DNA from: an uncultured Psychrobacter sp.
GTDB lineage: Bacteria; Pseudomonadota; Gammaproteobacteria; Pseudomonadales; Moraxellaceae
Reading direction: 5' to 3'
Length of the DNA stretch: 64,000 nt
Assembly: GCA_947501045.1 (NCBI GenBank)
Contig: CANMUI010000001.1
Span: forward strand, 620,001-684,000
The position numbers and the translations under genes were made by a program. Each line of letters begins with the position of its first letter. The stretch's first letter is position 1. The notes under the pieces were generated by a model that saw nothing but the letters and a program-made list of their open reading frames with translations, was not told the DNA's origin and ran no database searches. Shown here in pieces: positions 43,848 to 53,197 of the stretch.

Positions 43848-45671
43848 TTAGTCGTTATGATAACCGCCATAGTATTTGACCGGTGACCAGCTTGGAATAA
43901 CTGGGGCAAGCTTAGGGGCAAGCGTGCTGTATTTGCCCGTACCATACACTGGATTACCATCGACCACGGTCAATACCGATTCGATCTCTTTGATTTTCTC
44001 TTCAGGCACCGTAAAGTAATCATCGGATAGCAGCACAAAGTCAGCATACATGCCCGGCTCAAGCGTTCCTTTAACGTCCTCTTCTTGTGAGAACCATGCA
44101 CTGCCACTAGTATAGACTTCTAGCGCGTCATCTCGATCTAGCGTATTATCATCGCCATACAATTGCGTACCACCTACCGTCTTACCTGTAGTGAGCCAAT
44201 ATAGCGATACCCAAGGATTGTAAGAGGCCACTCGCGTACCGTCAGTACCTGCGCCTAGCGGGATACCCATATCATAAATCTTTTTAAAGGGCGGTGCGGT
44301 GCTAGCAGCCTCTTTACCATATCTATCCACGAAGTATTCACCAGCATAAGCCATACGATCCTGTATAGCGACGCCGCCATTGAGACGTTTGATCTCACGC
44401 AAAGTAGCATCATCTACGGTTTCGGCGTGATCAATCGCCCAGCGCATATCGTTACGAATCTTGCCATTGTTTTCGCGGTCAATCTCGTCCACTAAATCGA
44501 CGATCAGCTTAGTGTTCTCGCCATACGTTGAATGCTGTCTAAATGGCCAGCCGTTATCGACATGCATTTGAATGACTTCTTTGGTCTGCTCACGCCAGCC
44601 ATCATTGTTTCTAATGAACGGTTTAGGCGCTAAAAAGTTCTCAAAATCACCCGCCGCCCATGTCATATATTCGCCGCCGCCTTCAAGCTCATAACCGTGC
44701 GCTAAGCTCTCATCGTCGTTATGAAATATCTCGTTGTTCGCCATCCATGTGGCAAACGCTTGCTGCTCTTTGCCCGCTTCTTGCGGAAACAAATAATAAG
44801 AGATGCGCATGGATAAATTGCCGTCTTCAGCAAGCGCTTTGGACGCTTCATAATCCTCTGGATAAGTATGACCGCCGCCGCCTGCGTCAATGGCGCTGGT
44901 GAGACCAAAGCGGTTAAGCTCACGGTAGAAGTGTTTGGTGGAGTTGATCTTTTCTTGCTCAGATAATGCCGGCAGCTTACCGATAACTTGGTACAAGATC
45001 ATCGCGTTAGGTTCTGCCAATAAAACGCCAGTAGGCTTGCCATTAGCATCTCTTTCATAACTACTATCATCATTTGGCGGCTGGGTATTTTCATCGATAC
45101 CTAATGCATCAAGACCTGCCTGATTGAGCCAGCCGCGGCTATATAGATACAATACAAAGGCAGGCGTATCTCCGGTCGCCTCATTGATCTCTTCAATAGT
45201 TGGCATACGCTTTTCTTCAAACTGATATGGTGACCAGCCGCCGATGACGCGTACCCACTCGCCCTCAGGAGTTCTATCTGCCTGCTCTTTTAACATGCGT
45301 AGGGCTTCTTTTAGAGATTTGACCCCGTCCCAGCGCAGCTCACTATTATAGAAACGTCCGCCGCGTGTGATATGTAGATGCGAGTCATTAAGCCCTGGAA
45401 TTAGGGTACGACCATTGGCATCAATAACCTTAGTATCACCATTACGTAGACGTAAAATATCTTCAGCCGAACCCGTACGTAATACCTTGCCATCTTTGAT
45501 AGCAATAGCTTCAGCGACGGTACGATCATCATCCATGACCGCAACCTTGGCATTGGTCACGATCATATCGGCGGCGAGTGTCGTAGGCGTACTGACACTG
45601 GCTGGCGGATTTTGTACTGCGCAAGCTGTCAAGATACTTGTCGCGCCGGCAAGCAAAAGAAAGTTTTTCAT
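43848..45671 (-). CDS. amidohydrolase-3 family (YtcJ-like) lipoprotein
   Basis: A 607-residue metal-dependent hydrolase. A signal peptide ends in a lipobox (ILTAC), so it is probably attached to a membrane facing the periplasm. The amidohydrolase fold is shown by VIDANGRTLIPGLNDSHLHI (first metal motif HxH), HSTYGENTK and DHAETVDD (later His) and GAGTDGTRV (catalytic Asp). Members of this family (YtcJ, N-substituted formamide deformylase) release amines or ammonia from amides. Lying beside the urease operon, it may feed ammonia-yielding catabolism, though substrate is unknown. Confidence 0.85.
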   Translation of the reverse strand: MKNFLLLAGATSILTACAVQNPPASVSTPTTLAADMIVTNAKVAVMDDDRTVAEAIAIKDGKVLRTGSAEDILRLRNGDTKVIDANGRTLIPGLNDSHLHITRGGRFYNSELRWDGVKSLKEALRMLKEQADRTPEGEWVRVIGGWSPYQFEEKRMPTIEEINEATGDTPAFVLYLYSRGWLNQAGLDALGIDENTQPPNDDSSYERDANGKPTGVLLAEPNAMILYQVIGKLPALSEQEKINSTKHFYRELNRFGLTSAIDAGGGGHTYPEDYEASKALAEDGNLSMRISYYLFPQEAGKEQQAFATWMANNEIFHNDDESLAHGYELEGGGEYMTWAAGDFENFLAPKPFIRNNDGWREQTKEVIQMHVDNGWPFRQHSTYGENTKLIVDLVDEIDRENNGKIRNDMRWAIDHAETVDDATLREIKRLNGGVAIQDRMAYAGEYFVDRYGKEAASTAPPFKKIYDMGIPLGAGTDGTRVASYNPWVSLYWLTTGKTVGGTQLYGDDNTLDRDDALEVYTSGSAWFSQEEDVKGTLEPGMYADFVLLSDDYFTVPEEKIKEIESVLTVVDGNPVYGTGKYSTLAPKLAPVIPSWSPVKYYGGYHND

Positions 45672-46105
45672 GACTGAGCCTCATCCGTTGATAATTTAGA
45701 ATTATAATTTAACATATTATCTTAACTTGTTCATTGTTATATTAAAATTATCTAAACGAATTTTTTTAGAAATGGTTCTGATTTATAAGTTTAGACAGTC
45801 CATAATAATTAAATGAAGATAATATTTTCAACATAAGGGGATACTAGTAAATACAATATTCACATTATAGAATTATTATAGAAACTTATTAGCAATGTAA
45901 AGCTACTTAGCGACTAACTTTAGTAATATTAAACATAGAAACAAACTAAGATATCTGGCTATGAAGCATATTTTATAAGTGCTTATAAGAATAACTAAAA
46001 AGTGCCGTTAGTTATTGAGAATGACTTACAAACCTCATACACCCCTTCGACAGTTTGCATCATACTATAAATCTAGTTTGGGTTAATAAGAAAGGGATTG
46101 GTTAG
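45672..46105. other. AT-rich gap between the amidohydrolase and urease operons
   Basis: 434 nt with no gene seen. It contains divergent promoters by necessity. TACTATAAAT around 46063-46072 is the best -10 candidate for ureD. Neither a sigma-54 promoter nor an NtrC-like box was recognised, although urease operons are often nitrogen-regulated. Confidence 0.4.
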
Positions 46106-47023
46106 ATGACAATTATTGTGCCCACACTGGGAACATCAACTGCACAAAAAGAAGTTGCCTATTCTGGACACTCTTTTGATAGTCGTCGACACTGGGCGGC
46201 TTCTTTAACATTAGGGTTTAGCACACGTATCGCAGGCACTAGTAGTATTACCTACATGAATAAGTCCCGTCACTACGGACCACTGCGAGTTCAAAGACCT
46301 TTTTATCCTGAAGGACGCGATGGCTGCTGTCACGTTTATCTGCTGCATCCTCCTGGCGGCGTTGTGAGCGGCGATGCGCTCAATATTGATGTCACTGTTG
46401 AGGCCAATGCTCATACACTACTGACCACTCCTGCTGCTAATAAACTTTATAAAGCCGATAGCAACGGCGTGGCGTGGAGTCAATACACTCATCTTAAAGT
46501 CGCCGATAATGCTATGCTTGAATGGCTGCCTCAAGAAACGCTAGCCTTTGATGGTTCTCGCGGCGAGCAAACCGTTATCATCGATTTGGAAGATTATGCC
46601 AAGTGTTTGGGCTGGGAGATTCTCGGTCTTGGTCGCCCTGCTAGTAACCTACCTTTTGAAAGCGGCAAGCTGGAGCAGCGCTTCCAGATCAACCGTAGTG
46701 GTCGCCCGCTATGGATAGAGCGTCAGAGTGTCGACCCAAACCATCCACGATTTACTGGCAAATGGGGGCAGGGCGGTACTACGGTCTACGCTACTTTATG
46801 GGCAGTCGGGTTAGAGGATCCAGCAGAGGCTATTACCGCGCTACGCGAGCATATCCCTGCCACTACTCATTGGGCAGTGACCTATCGCCGCGGTGTTTTA
46901 CTGCTGCGTTATCTAGGAATGGAGCGTAATGAGGCTTGGGAGCTGCTGCAACAAGCGCGTGAGGTGCTGCGTCCTCGGTTAACTGGTCAAAAGGCAGTGA
47001 TACCGCGAATTTGGTTGACTTAA
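46106..47023 (+). CDS. ureD: urease accessory protein UreD
   Basis: A 305-residue UreD (UreH) protein with the family motifs FYPEG, HPPGGVVSGD and LLTTPAANKLYK. UreD, UreF and UreG form the scaffold that delivers nickel and CO2 to urease. First gene of ureDABCEFG, the order common in Proteobacteria. AAGGGA lies about 10 nt before the ATG. The first 35 residues are not conserved in character and the true start could be slightly internal. Confidence 0.95.
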   Translation: MTIIVPTLGTSTAQKEVAYSGHSFDSRRHWAASLTLGFSTRIAGTSSITYMNKSRHYGPLRVQRPFYPEGRDGCCHVYLLHPPGGVVSGDALNIDVTVEANAHTLLTTPAANKLYKADSNGVAWSQYTHLKVADNAMLEWLPQETLAFDGSRGEQTVIIDLEDYAKCLGWEILGLGRPASNLPFESGKLEQRFQINRSGRPLWIERQSVDPNHPRFTGKWGQGGTTVYATLWAVGLEDPAEAITALREHIPATTHWAVTYRRGVLLLRYLGMERNEAWELLQQAREVLRPRLTGQKAVIPRIWLT

Positions 47024-47127
47024 ACCATTACAACGCTTAACTACTAAGCTAATAAAGACGTCAGCTTTGAATAGAATAATTCATAAAATCATACTAATAA
47101 CACCATACTAATAACAAGGAGCTAGCG

Positions 47128-47430
47128 ATGGAATTGACCCCAAGAGATAAAGATAAATTGTTATTGTTTACCGCAGGCTTGCTTGCTGAGCGCCGTAAAG
47201 AAAAAGGTCTAAAACTAAATTATCCTGAATCAATTGCGCTGATCAGTTGCGAGATTATGGAAGGCGCACGTGAAGGCCGTACCGTGGCTGATTTGATGGG
47301 AGCTGGACGTGAGATTCTGACGCGAGATGATGTCATGGATGGCGTAGCTGAGATGATTCAAAGCATACAAGTTGAAGCCACTTTTCCTGACGGTACCAAG
47401 CTGGTGACCGTTCATAACCCTATTGTCTAA
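47128..47430 (+). CDS. ureA: urease gamma subunit
   Basis: A 100-residue UreA of exactly the usual length. The start MELTPRDKDKLLLFTAGLLA and the segment LNYPESIALI are hallmark sequence. One of three structural subunits of the (UreABC)3 enzyme. AAGGAG precedes the ATG; 11 nt separate it from ureB. Confidence 0.98.
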   Translation: MELTPRDKDKLLLFTAGLLAERRKEKGLKLNYPESIALISCEIMEGAREGRTVADLMGAGREILTRDDVMDGVAEMIQSIQVEATFPDGTKLVTVHNPIV

Positions 47431-47441
47431 GGAGACTCGCT

Positions 47442-47807
47442 ATGATTCCAGGTGAATATGATCTTAAGGATGATGACATTGAGCTGTGTACCGATCGTGA
47501 GGCTATCACTATAAACGTCTCAAATACTGGTGATCGACCTGTGCAAGTCGGCTCTCATTATCACTTTGCTGAGACTAACGGCGCTTTAGAGTTCGACCGT
47601 AAACAAGCATACGGTCATCGCCTAGCCATTGCGGCAGGGACGGCGATACGATTTGAGCCCGGTCAAAATCGTGATGTGCCCCTGATTCCCTTTTCAGGAC
47701 TGCGCCGTATTTATGGTTTCCATGGTGAAGTAATGGGGCCTTTAGACGCGGATGACGCCCAGAATAAGGATCAGAATCAACAATCAGACTTCAACAATCA
47801 GAATTAG
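47442..47807 (+). CDS. ureB: urease beta subunit
   Basis: A 121-residue UreB with the typical start MIPGEY and motifs NTGDRPVQVGSHYHFAE and GYRLAIAAGTAIRFEPG-like sequence (here GHRLAIAAGTAIRFEPG). The C-terminal tail after VMGPL is short, polar and Gln/Asn-rich. Followed 10 nt later by ureC. Confidence 0.98.
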   Translation: MIPGEYDLKDDDIELCTDREAITINVSNTGDRPVQVGSHYHFAETNGALEFDRKQAYGHRLAIAAGTAIRFEPGQNRDVPLIPFSGLRRIYGFHGEVMGPLDADDAQNKDQNQQSDFNNQN

Positions 47808-47817
47808 GGGCATCATC

Positions 47818-49521
47818 ATGAAAATTTCTCGTCAAGCTTATGCAGATATGTACGGTCCTACCACAGGCGACAAGGTGCGCTTAGGCGATACGGAGCTATG
47901 GATCGAGATAGAAAAGGACTACACTCACTACGGTGAAGAGGTGATGTTTGGTGGCGGCAAAGTGATTCGTGATGGTATGGGACAAAGCCAGCGCTGTGAT
48001 GATGCCGTTATGGATACGGTGATTACCAATGCCGTTATTATCGATTGGTGGGGTATTGTAAAAGCTGATGTGGGGCTAAAAGAGGGCAGAATTGCTGCTA
48101 TCGGCAAAGCAGGCAACCCAGATACCCAGCCGGATGTCGATATCGTCATCGGTCCGGGTACTGAGATTATCGCTGGTGAAGGTCAAATTCTAACGGCTGG
48201 TGGTATCGATACTCACGTGCATTATATTTGTCCGCAGCAAGTCGATGAGGCGCTCATGAGTGGACTCACCACCATGATTGGCGGCGGTACAGGGCCCGCT
48301 ACTGGCTCTATTGCAACCACCCAAACCCCAGGACCTTGGCATTTGGGCAAAATGATGCAGGCAGTCGATGATCTACCGATCAATATTGGCTTTTTGGGTA
48401 AAGGCAGTGCCAGTACACCCGAAGCGCTTGAGCAGCAAGTAAAAGCAGGCGCTATGAGCCTAAAGATTCATGAAGATTGGGGCGCAACCCCAGCCGCAAT
48501 TAGTAATGCGCTCGATGTGGCTGATCGCTATGATATCCAAATTGCTATTCATGCTGATAGCTTAAATGAGTCAGGGTTTGTTGAAGATACACTAGCGGCT
48601 TTCAAAGGTCGCTGTATCCATACCTATCACTCTGAAGGAGCAGGCGGCGGACATGCGCCCGATATCATTGTTGCCTGTAGCCTACCCAATGTTTTGCCCT
48701 CATCGACCAACCCCACGCGTCCTTATACCGTAAATACGGTAGATGAGCATCTCGATATGCTAATGGAGTGTCATAACCTAGACCCTAGTATTCCAGAAGA
48801 TGTAGCTTTCGCTGATTCGCGCATTCGCCGTGAAACCATTGCCGCTGAGGATATCTTACAAGATATGGGCGTCATCTCAATGATGTCGTCTGACTCACAG
48901 GCTATGGGGCGTATCGGTGAAGTGGTATGCCGTACCTGGCAAACGGCGCACAAAATGCGCTTGCAACGCGGCCTGTTACCAGAAGATGAGGAGCGCGGTG
49001 CAGATAATTTTCGGGTGAAGCGCTATATCGCCAAATATACCATTAATCCGGCTATCACTCACGGTTTGGCGCACGAGATTGGCTCCGTTGAAGTGGGCAA
49101 GTTTGCTGATTTGGTACTATGGAAGCCTAAGTTTTTTGGGGTCAAACCTTCCATCATCCTTAAAGGCGGTATGATAGCAGGGGCCGCTATGGGTGACCCA
49201 AATGCGGCTATTTCTACCCCGCAGCCGGTGCACTACCGCCGCATGTTTGGCGCACTTGGACGCGCGGCAGCAGCGACTCGTATAACCTTTGTTAGTCAAG
49301 CGGCGATGGATACCGGACTTGAAGAAAAGCTGGGTCTAAAGAGCCGACTGGTCGCTTGCAAAAACGTGCGACAAATGCGTAAAAGCGATATGAAGCTCAA
49401 TGACGCTTGTCCAGATTTAAAAGTGGATCCACAAACTTATGAGGTGCATGCAGACGGTGTACTTTTAACTTGTGAACCCTCATCAGAGCTGCCACTCGCC
49501 CAGCTTTATCACTTGTTTTAA
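47818..49521 (+). CDS. ureC: urease alpha subunit (catalytic)
   Basis: A 567-residue UreC, the standard length. Nickel ligands: HVHYICPQQ (first two His), carbamylated K216 in AMSLKIHEDWG, and later His in HADSLNESG and HTYHSEGAGGGH. The mobile flap has the active-site Cys and His in MECHNLDPS. It hydrolyses urea to ammonia and carbamate. ATG 47818 starts the conserved MKISRQAYADMYGPT; the longer frame from 47752 overlaps ureB and is rejected. Confidence 0.99.
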   Translation: MKISRQAYADMYGPTTGDKVRLGDTELWIEIEKDYTHYGEEVMFGGGKVIRDGMGQSQRCDDAVMDTVITNAVIIDWWGIVKADVGLKEGRIAAIGKAGNPDTQPDVDIVIGPGTEIIAGEGQILTAGGIDTHVHYICPQQVDEALMSGLTTMIGGGTGPATGSIATTQTPGPWHLGKMMQAVDDLPINIGFLGKGSASTPEALEQQVKAGAMSLKIHEDWGATPAAISNALDVADRYDIQIAIHADSLNESGFVEDTLAAFKGRCIHTYHSEGAGGGHAPDIIVACSLPNVLPSSTNPTRPYTVNTVDEHLDMLMECHNLDPSIPEDVAFADSRIRRETIAAEDILQDMGVISMMSSDSQAMGRIGEVVCRTWQTAHKMRLQRGLLPEDEERGADNFRVKRYIAKYTINPAITHGLAHEIGSVEVGKFADLVLWKPKFFGVKPSIILKGGMIAGAAMGDPNAAISTPQPVHYRRMFGALGRAAAATRITFVSQAAMDTGLEEKLGLKSRLVACKNVRQMRKSDMKLNDACPDLKVDPQTYEVHADGVLLTCEPSSELPLAQLYHLF

Positions 49522-49533
49522 AAGGATAGTAAT

Positions 49534-50118
49534 ATGCTTGAATTAACCACAAGAGTAGATGACGATCACAAGGTGGATGAAAGCGAAATACAAGATACCC
49601 TAACGCTGCCTTATGAGCTACGTATTCGCGGTCGCCTAAAAGCGACCACGGATAACGGCCGCGAGGTGGGCTTGTTTTTGGATCGCGGTCCTGTGATGCG
49701 CCATGGCGACCTGCTAAAAGCCAGTAGCGGTGAGATTATTCAAGTTTGCGCGGCTGATGAGCCTGTAACTACCGCCTATATCGAAAATGGTCTACCGCTG
49801 GGGCGACTATGCTATCACTTAGGTAATCGTCATGTCACTTTGGCTTTAGGTAGCGATGCCGATGGTCGCTACTGGGTACGCTTCCCGCCAGATTATGTGC
49901 TCGAAGAGTTGGCCGAATTGTTGGGCGCTACCTTGATTCATCATGAAGCGCCGTTTGATCCTGAATCTGGAGCTTATGCGCAGGCGGGTCGTGAGCATTC
50001 GCACGACCATAACCATGAACACCATTCGCATGGTCACAGCCATGATAGCCACTCACATAGCCATAATAACCTTACTGAGGGACACTCCGACAATGATGGA
50101 CACCACCACGCTCACTGA
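49534..50118 (+). CDS. ureE: urease nickel chaperone UreE with His-rich tail
   Basis: A 194-residue UreE. The N-terminal peptide-binding domain and the metal-binding domain (GNRHVTLALG, with the conserved His) are followed by a tail of about 40 residues (from 50000) composed mainly of His with Ser, Asp, Asn and Gly, as in Klebsiella UreE, which stores several nickel ions. It hands nickel to UreG. The 3' end overlaps the ureF start. Confidence 0.95.
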   Translation: MLELTTRVDDDHKVDESEIQDTLTLPYELRIRGRLKATTDNGREVGLFLDRGPVMRHGDLLKASSGEIIQVCAADEPVTTAYIENGLPLGRLCYHLGNRHVTLALGSDADGRYWVRFPPDYVLEELAELLGATLIHHEAPFDPESGAYAQAGREHSHDHNHEHHSHGHSHDSHSHSHNNLTEGHSDNDGHHHAH

Positions 50119-50836
50119 TAGATACAATGAGTACTCTAGTCAGTCGTCAAACGCCATTGATGATCTGGCATTACTTGGACTGATGCAGCTGATTAGTCCA
50201 GCACTGCCGATAGGAGCTTTTGCATGGTCGCAAGGTTTAGAGAGCGCTTTTGAGCTTGGCTGGGTCAACAATGAGCATGAGCTTGGCGAGTGGCTTATAG
50301 GCGTCCTTAATGATGGCTTGACTCGCTGCGAATTACCAGTATTGGCGCGCTTGCAAACTTGCTGGGCACATGGCGACAGTGAAGGTGTGGCTTACTGGAA
50401 TGATTGGATTCATGCCAATCGTGAAAGCGCGGAGCTTAGCGATGAAGACATCCGTTTGGGACTGGCACTAGTAAGACTGCTTGATAGCTTGGGTCTGCAA
50501 CCAAAGCCTGACCAAAGCGATGCCAGCTTACCGGACGAGCCAGGCTACGTCACTGTTTTTGCTTGGACTGCGCATCAACGGCGGATTCCGCTGCGCCAAA
50601 GTTTGCTTGGCTTTGCTTGGGCGTGGCTTGAAAACCAGCTGGCAGTAGCTTGTAAAGCTTTGCCATTAGGGCATACTGCAGCGCAGCGCTTGAATGAGCA
50701 GTTACGTCCGCACTTGGTGACGGCAGTTGATACGGCGCTTGAGCTTAATGATGCGCAGTTAGGACCGATATTACCAAGCCTTGCGCTGGGTAGCGCGCAA
50801 CACGAAACTCAATATTCAAGATTATTTCGAAGCTAA
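50093..50836 (+). CDS. ureF: urease accessory protein UreF
   Basis: A UreF of about 247 residues; core motifs are LMQLISPALPIGAFAWSQGLE and LLGFAWAWLENQ. UreF controls GTPase timing of UreG in the activation complex. The start is taken at ATG 50093 (ATG 50096 is equally possible) within the end of ureE, giving a 26-nt overlap and translational coupling. The frame open from 49943 lies in the ureE His-tail coding sequence and is not used. Confidence 0.93.
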   Translation: MMDTTTLTDRYNEYSSQSSNAIDDLALLGLMQLISPALPIGAFAWSQGLESAFELGWVNNEHELGEWLIGVLNDGLTRCELPVLARLQTCWAHGDSEGVAYWNDWIHANRESAELSDEDIRLGLALVRLLDSLGLQPKPDQSDASLPDEPGYVTVFAWTAHQRRIPLRQSLLGFAWAWLENQLAVACKALPLGHTAAQRLNEQLRPHLVTAVDTALELNDAQLGPILPSLALGSAQHETQYSRLFRS

Positions 50837-50913
50837 TTTTTTATAATAGTAATAAGTTTATTTTACAACTATTTTTTATAACTGCTCTGATTTTTATATA
50901 AGGATCTTTAATT

Positions 50914-51552
50914 ATGAAACACTGTTTACGCGTTGGGGTTGGCGGTCCAGTAGGTTCGGGTAAGACTGCTTTATTGCGCCAATTATGTAGCGCGCTCAAA
51001 GACCATTACAACATTGCCGTGGTCACCAACGACATTTATACCCGAGAAGACGCTGACTTTTTACTCAAGCATGATGCTTTGCCTGCCGATCGTATCCTTG
51101 GCGTAGAGACAGGCGGTTGCCCGCATACCGCTATTCGCGAAGACGCTTCTATGAATTTAGCGGCCATTGACGAGCTGCAAACCCGTCATCCTGATCTAGA
51201 GCTGGTACTAGTAGAGTCGGGCGGCGATAATCTGGCGGCGACTTTTAGTCCTGAGCTCTCTGATTTGACTTTATACGTGATCGACGTGGCCGCAGGGGAT
51301 AAAATACCGCGTAAAGGTGGCCCTGGTATCACCAAATCTGATCTCTTGATTATCAATAAAATCGATATCGCTGAATACGTGCATGCCTCACTTGACGTGA
51401 TGGAGCGCGATTCTAAAAAGATGCGCGGCGAGCGGCCTTTTATATTTACCAACTTATATGATGGTGTTGGGGTGGAGGAGATTATAAGCTTTATTTTAGA
51501 ACAAGGCATGTTGCCTGAGCGCCGTCCCGGCAAGCTTACAGACAATGTTTAA
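50914..51552 (+). CDS. ureG: urease accessory GTPase UreG
   Basis: A 212-residue SIMIBI-class GTPase. The P-loop is GGPVGSGKTALL, with metal-binding region VETGGCPHTAIREDAS (CPH), switch segment ESGGDNLAATFSPEL, and base recognition INKIDIAEYV. It couples GTP hydrolysis to nickel insertion. Last gene of the urease operon. Short repeats and a weak hairpin follow. Confidence 0.98.
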   Translation: MKHCLRVGVGGPVGSGKTALLRQLCSALKDHYNIAVVTNDIYTREDADFLLKHDALPADRILGVETGGCPHTAIREDASMNLAAIDELQTRHPDLELVLVESGGDNLAATFSPELSDLTLYVIDVAAGDKIPRKGGPGITKSDLLIINKIDIAEYVHASLDVMERDSKKMRGERPFIFTNLYDGVGVEEIISFILEQGMLPERRPGKLTDNV

Positions 51553-51600
51553 TCTAGAAAGTGCTTAATTTAGAGAGTGCTTAATCTAAACCATGCTTAG
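51553..51600 (+). repeat. short degenerate tandem repeat after ureG
   Basis: TCTAGAAAGTGCTTAAT, TTAGAGAGTGCTTAAT and CTAAACCATGCTTAG follow each other directly after the ureG stop (units of 15-17 bp). Function unknown; may be slippage. Confidence 0.5.
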
Positions 51601-51633
51601 CCCTCTAGGCTTTTGGGTCAATAATAAACCGTT

Positions 51634-51670
51634 AGAGCTACAAAAGCTGCATATAGCTCTTGCGCTTTTT
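51634..51670 (+). terminator. possible terminator of the urease operon
   Basis: AGAGCTA (51634-51640) pairs with TAGCTCT (51654-51660); TGCGCTTTTT follows. Short stem and 13-nt loop, so moderate only. Confidence 0.4.
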
Positions 51671-51792
51671 AAATGACAAGATGATTTGTCTACGCCCAAA
51701 AGACAAAATATTGTCAAATTAATAGCGGCTTAGTACCGTTTATGGTCTATCTAGAGTCTGTTTAGACGACATCAGACAAGGAGTATCTTGAT

Positions 51793-53073
51793 ATGAGTGA
51801 CATGACTAATACGATTAAAAAGGTATCAAAGAACACGGATAATGCCCCAAAAAATCCTTTATCGACCCAAACCGTGGCATTCTCGCATTATAACTATATC
51901 TCAGCCCAGCTGCCTATTAATACCACTACCGATGCCTTGGTATCAAACAGCCTAAAAGTACAAGCAACGCAGTGTCTAAGAAACATCAAATCTATTGTAG
52001 AAAGTATCGGTCATGTCATGAATGATGTGATTAAAATTAATATCTACCTAAAAGACAATGCCAATAGCGATATTGAAGATGATATAAAGGCTTTAGACAC
52101 CGTTTATGCTGCCTTTTTTCAAGGATATCTGCCTACGCGGACGATTATAGCGGTAGCCGCTTTACCAATGGAGGAGGCTTTAGTACAAATGGATGCGGTG
52201 ATCTCCAATGCTGAAGGTACTCATCCGCAGGCAACTGATGAGATGGTCAAGGTCAAAAACAGTACTGATAATGCGCCAAAAGCGTCAGTATCGCCGCAAA
52301 CCATTGCCTTTTCTCATTACAACAATATCTCAGCCCAACTGCCTATCAACTCTACAACAGGCGAATTAGTAGCAGGCGGTATCAAAGAGCAAACTAAGCA
52401 GTGCTTAGAGAATATTAAAGCGATCTTAGAAGAGATTGACGTGCCCTTAGAGGAGGTGGTTAAAGTCAACATCTCGCTGCAAGATATCTCAGACATTGAA
52501 GCTGTCGATGAGGTTTATAGCTCTTTTTTCCCAAAGACTGCGCATAGAAACTATGTTCCAGCGCGAACTATCGTAGTAGCATCAGATTTGCCCAAGCATG
52601 CCTTAGTGCAGATTGATGCGGTAGTATCTCATAGCGCGGGCACAGCGCCTGAGGTAGATGAGAAAGGTTATGACATTGTTATCGAAGCCAATAATACTGA
52701 TGATGCGCCCAAGAGCCCTTTATCCACGCAAACAGTTGCTTACTCTGATTATAATCATCTCTCAGCGCAATTGCCCATTGATCCCAAAACTGGTGAAGTT
52801 ATTAAAGGCGGTATCACCGAGCAAGCCGAGCAGTGCTTGGAGAATATCAAAACCATCATTGAGAGTATTGATCACGAAATGGATGACATTGTAAAAGTCA
52901 CGATTCAGCTCAAAGATATCAGTGATATTGACACAGTAAATGAGGTCTATAAGCGCTATTTTCATAGCGATTTACCAGCAAGAACGGTGATCGGTGTAGC
53001 TGCAATACCTATGGACGCTTTAATTCAGATTGAAGCTGTGGTCTCTAACGCTGAAGGGACACCGCCTGAATAG
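51793..53073 (+). CDS. three tandem RidA domains in one chain (predicted pseudo-trimer)
   Basis: A 426-residue protein made of three consecutive RidA/YjgF/UK114 domains (about 10-142, 148-287, 290-424). Each has the family pattern: AFSHYN-ISAQLPI, then Q-LRNIK or Q-LENIK, then the Arg that binds the imino-acid carboxylate (R116 in PTRT, R258 in PART, R397 in PART). Ordinary RidA is one such domain of about 130 residues and works as a homotrimer with active sites between subunits; a three-domain chain could form the trimer by itself. RidA hydrolyses reactive enamines/imines from PLP enzymes. Domains 1 and 2 carry small loop insertions. No signal peptide; monocistronic. Confidence 0.9.
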   Translation: MSDMTNTIKKVSKNTDNAPKNPLSTQTVAFSHYNYISAQLPINTTTDALVSNSLKVQATQCLRNIKSIVESIGHVMNDVIKINIYLKDNANSDIEDDIKALDTVYAAFFQGYLPTRTIIAVAALPMEEALVQMDAVISNAEGTHPQATDEMVKVKNSTDNAPKASVSPQTIAFSHYNNISAQLPINSTTGELVAGGIKEQTKQCLENIKAILEEIDVPLEEVVKVNISLQDISDIEAVDEVYSSFFPKTAHRNYVPARTIVVASDLPKHALVQIDAVVSHSAGTAPEVDEKGYDIVIEANNTDDAPKSPLSTQTVAYSDYNHLSAQLPIDPKTGEVIKGGITEQAEQCLENIKTIIESIDHEMDDIVKVTIQLKDISDIDTVNEVYKRYFHSDLPARTVIGVAAIPMDALIQIEAVVSNAEGTPPE

Positions 53074-53100
53074 TACTTGAGTAATAATAGCGCTTTAAAC

Positions 53101-53146
53101 AAACGACAATACGCTAGTCTAAAAAGTTATCGTATTGTCGTTTTTT
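53101..53146 (+). terminator. terminator after the triple-RidA gene
   Basis: AAACGACAATACG (53101-53113) pairs perfectly with CGTATTGTCGTTT (53131-53143) and runs into TTT. It lies between convergent genes and may serve both. Confidence 0.85.
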
Positions 53147-53197
53147 ATGTTGATTTTTTAAAGGGCCGTTTTTAGTTAGCTTTTCTAATCTGCTACT

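Noticed and set aside
45672..46105. Sigma-54/NtrC control of urease
   Set aside because: No GG-N10-GC promoter core or NtrC palindrome was recognised in the gap.
53101..53146. Small RNA gene in the triple-RidA/EamA gap
   Set aside because: Explained fully by a perfect terminator hairpin with T-run between convergent genes.
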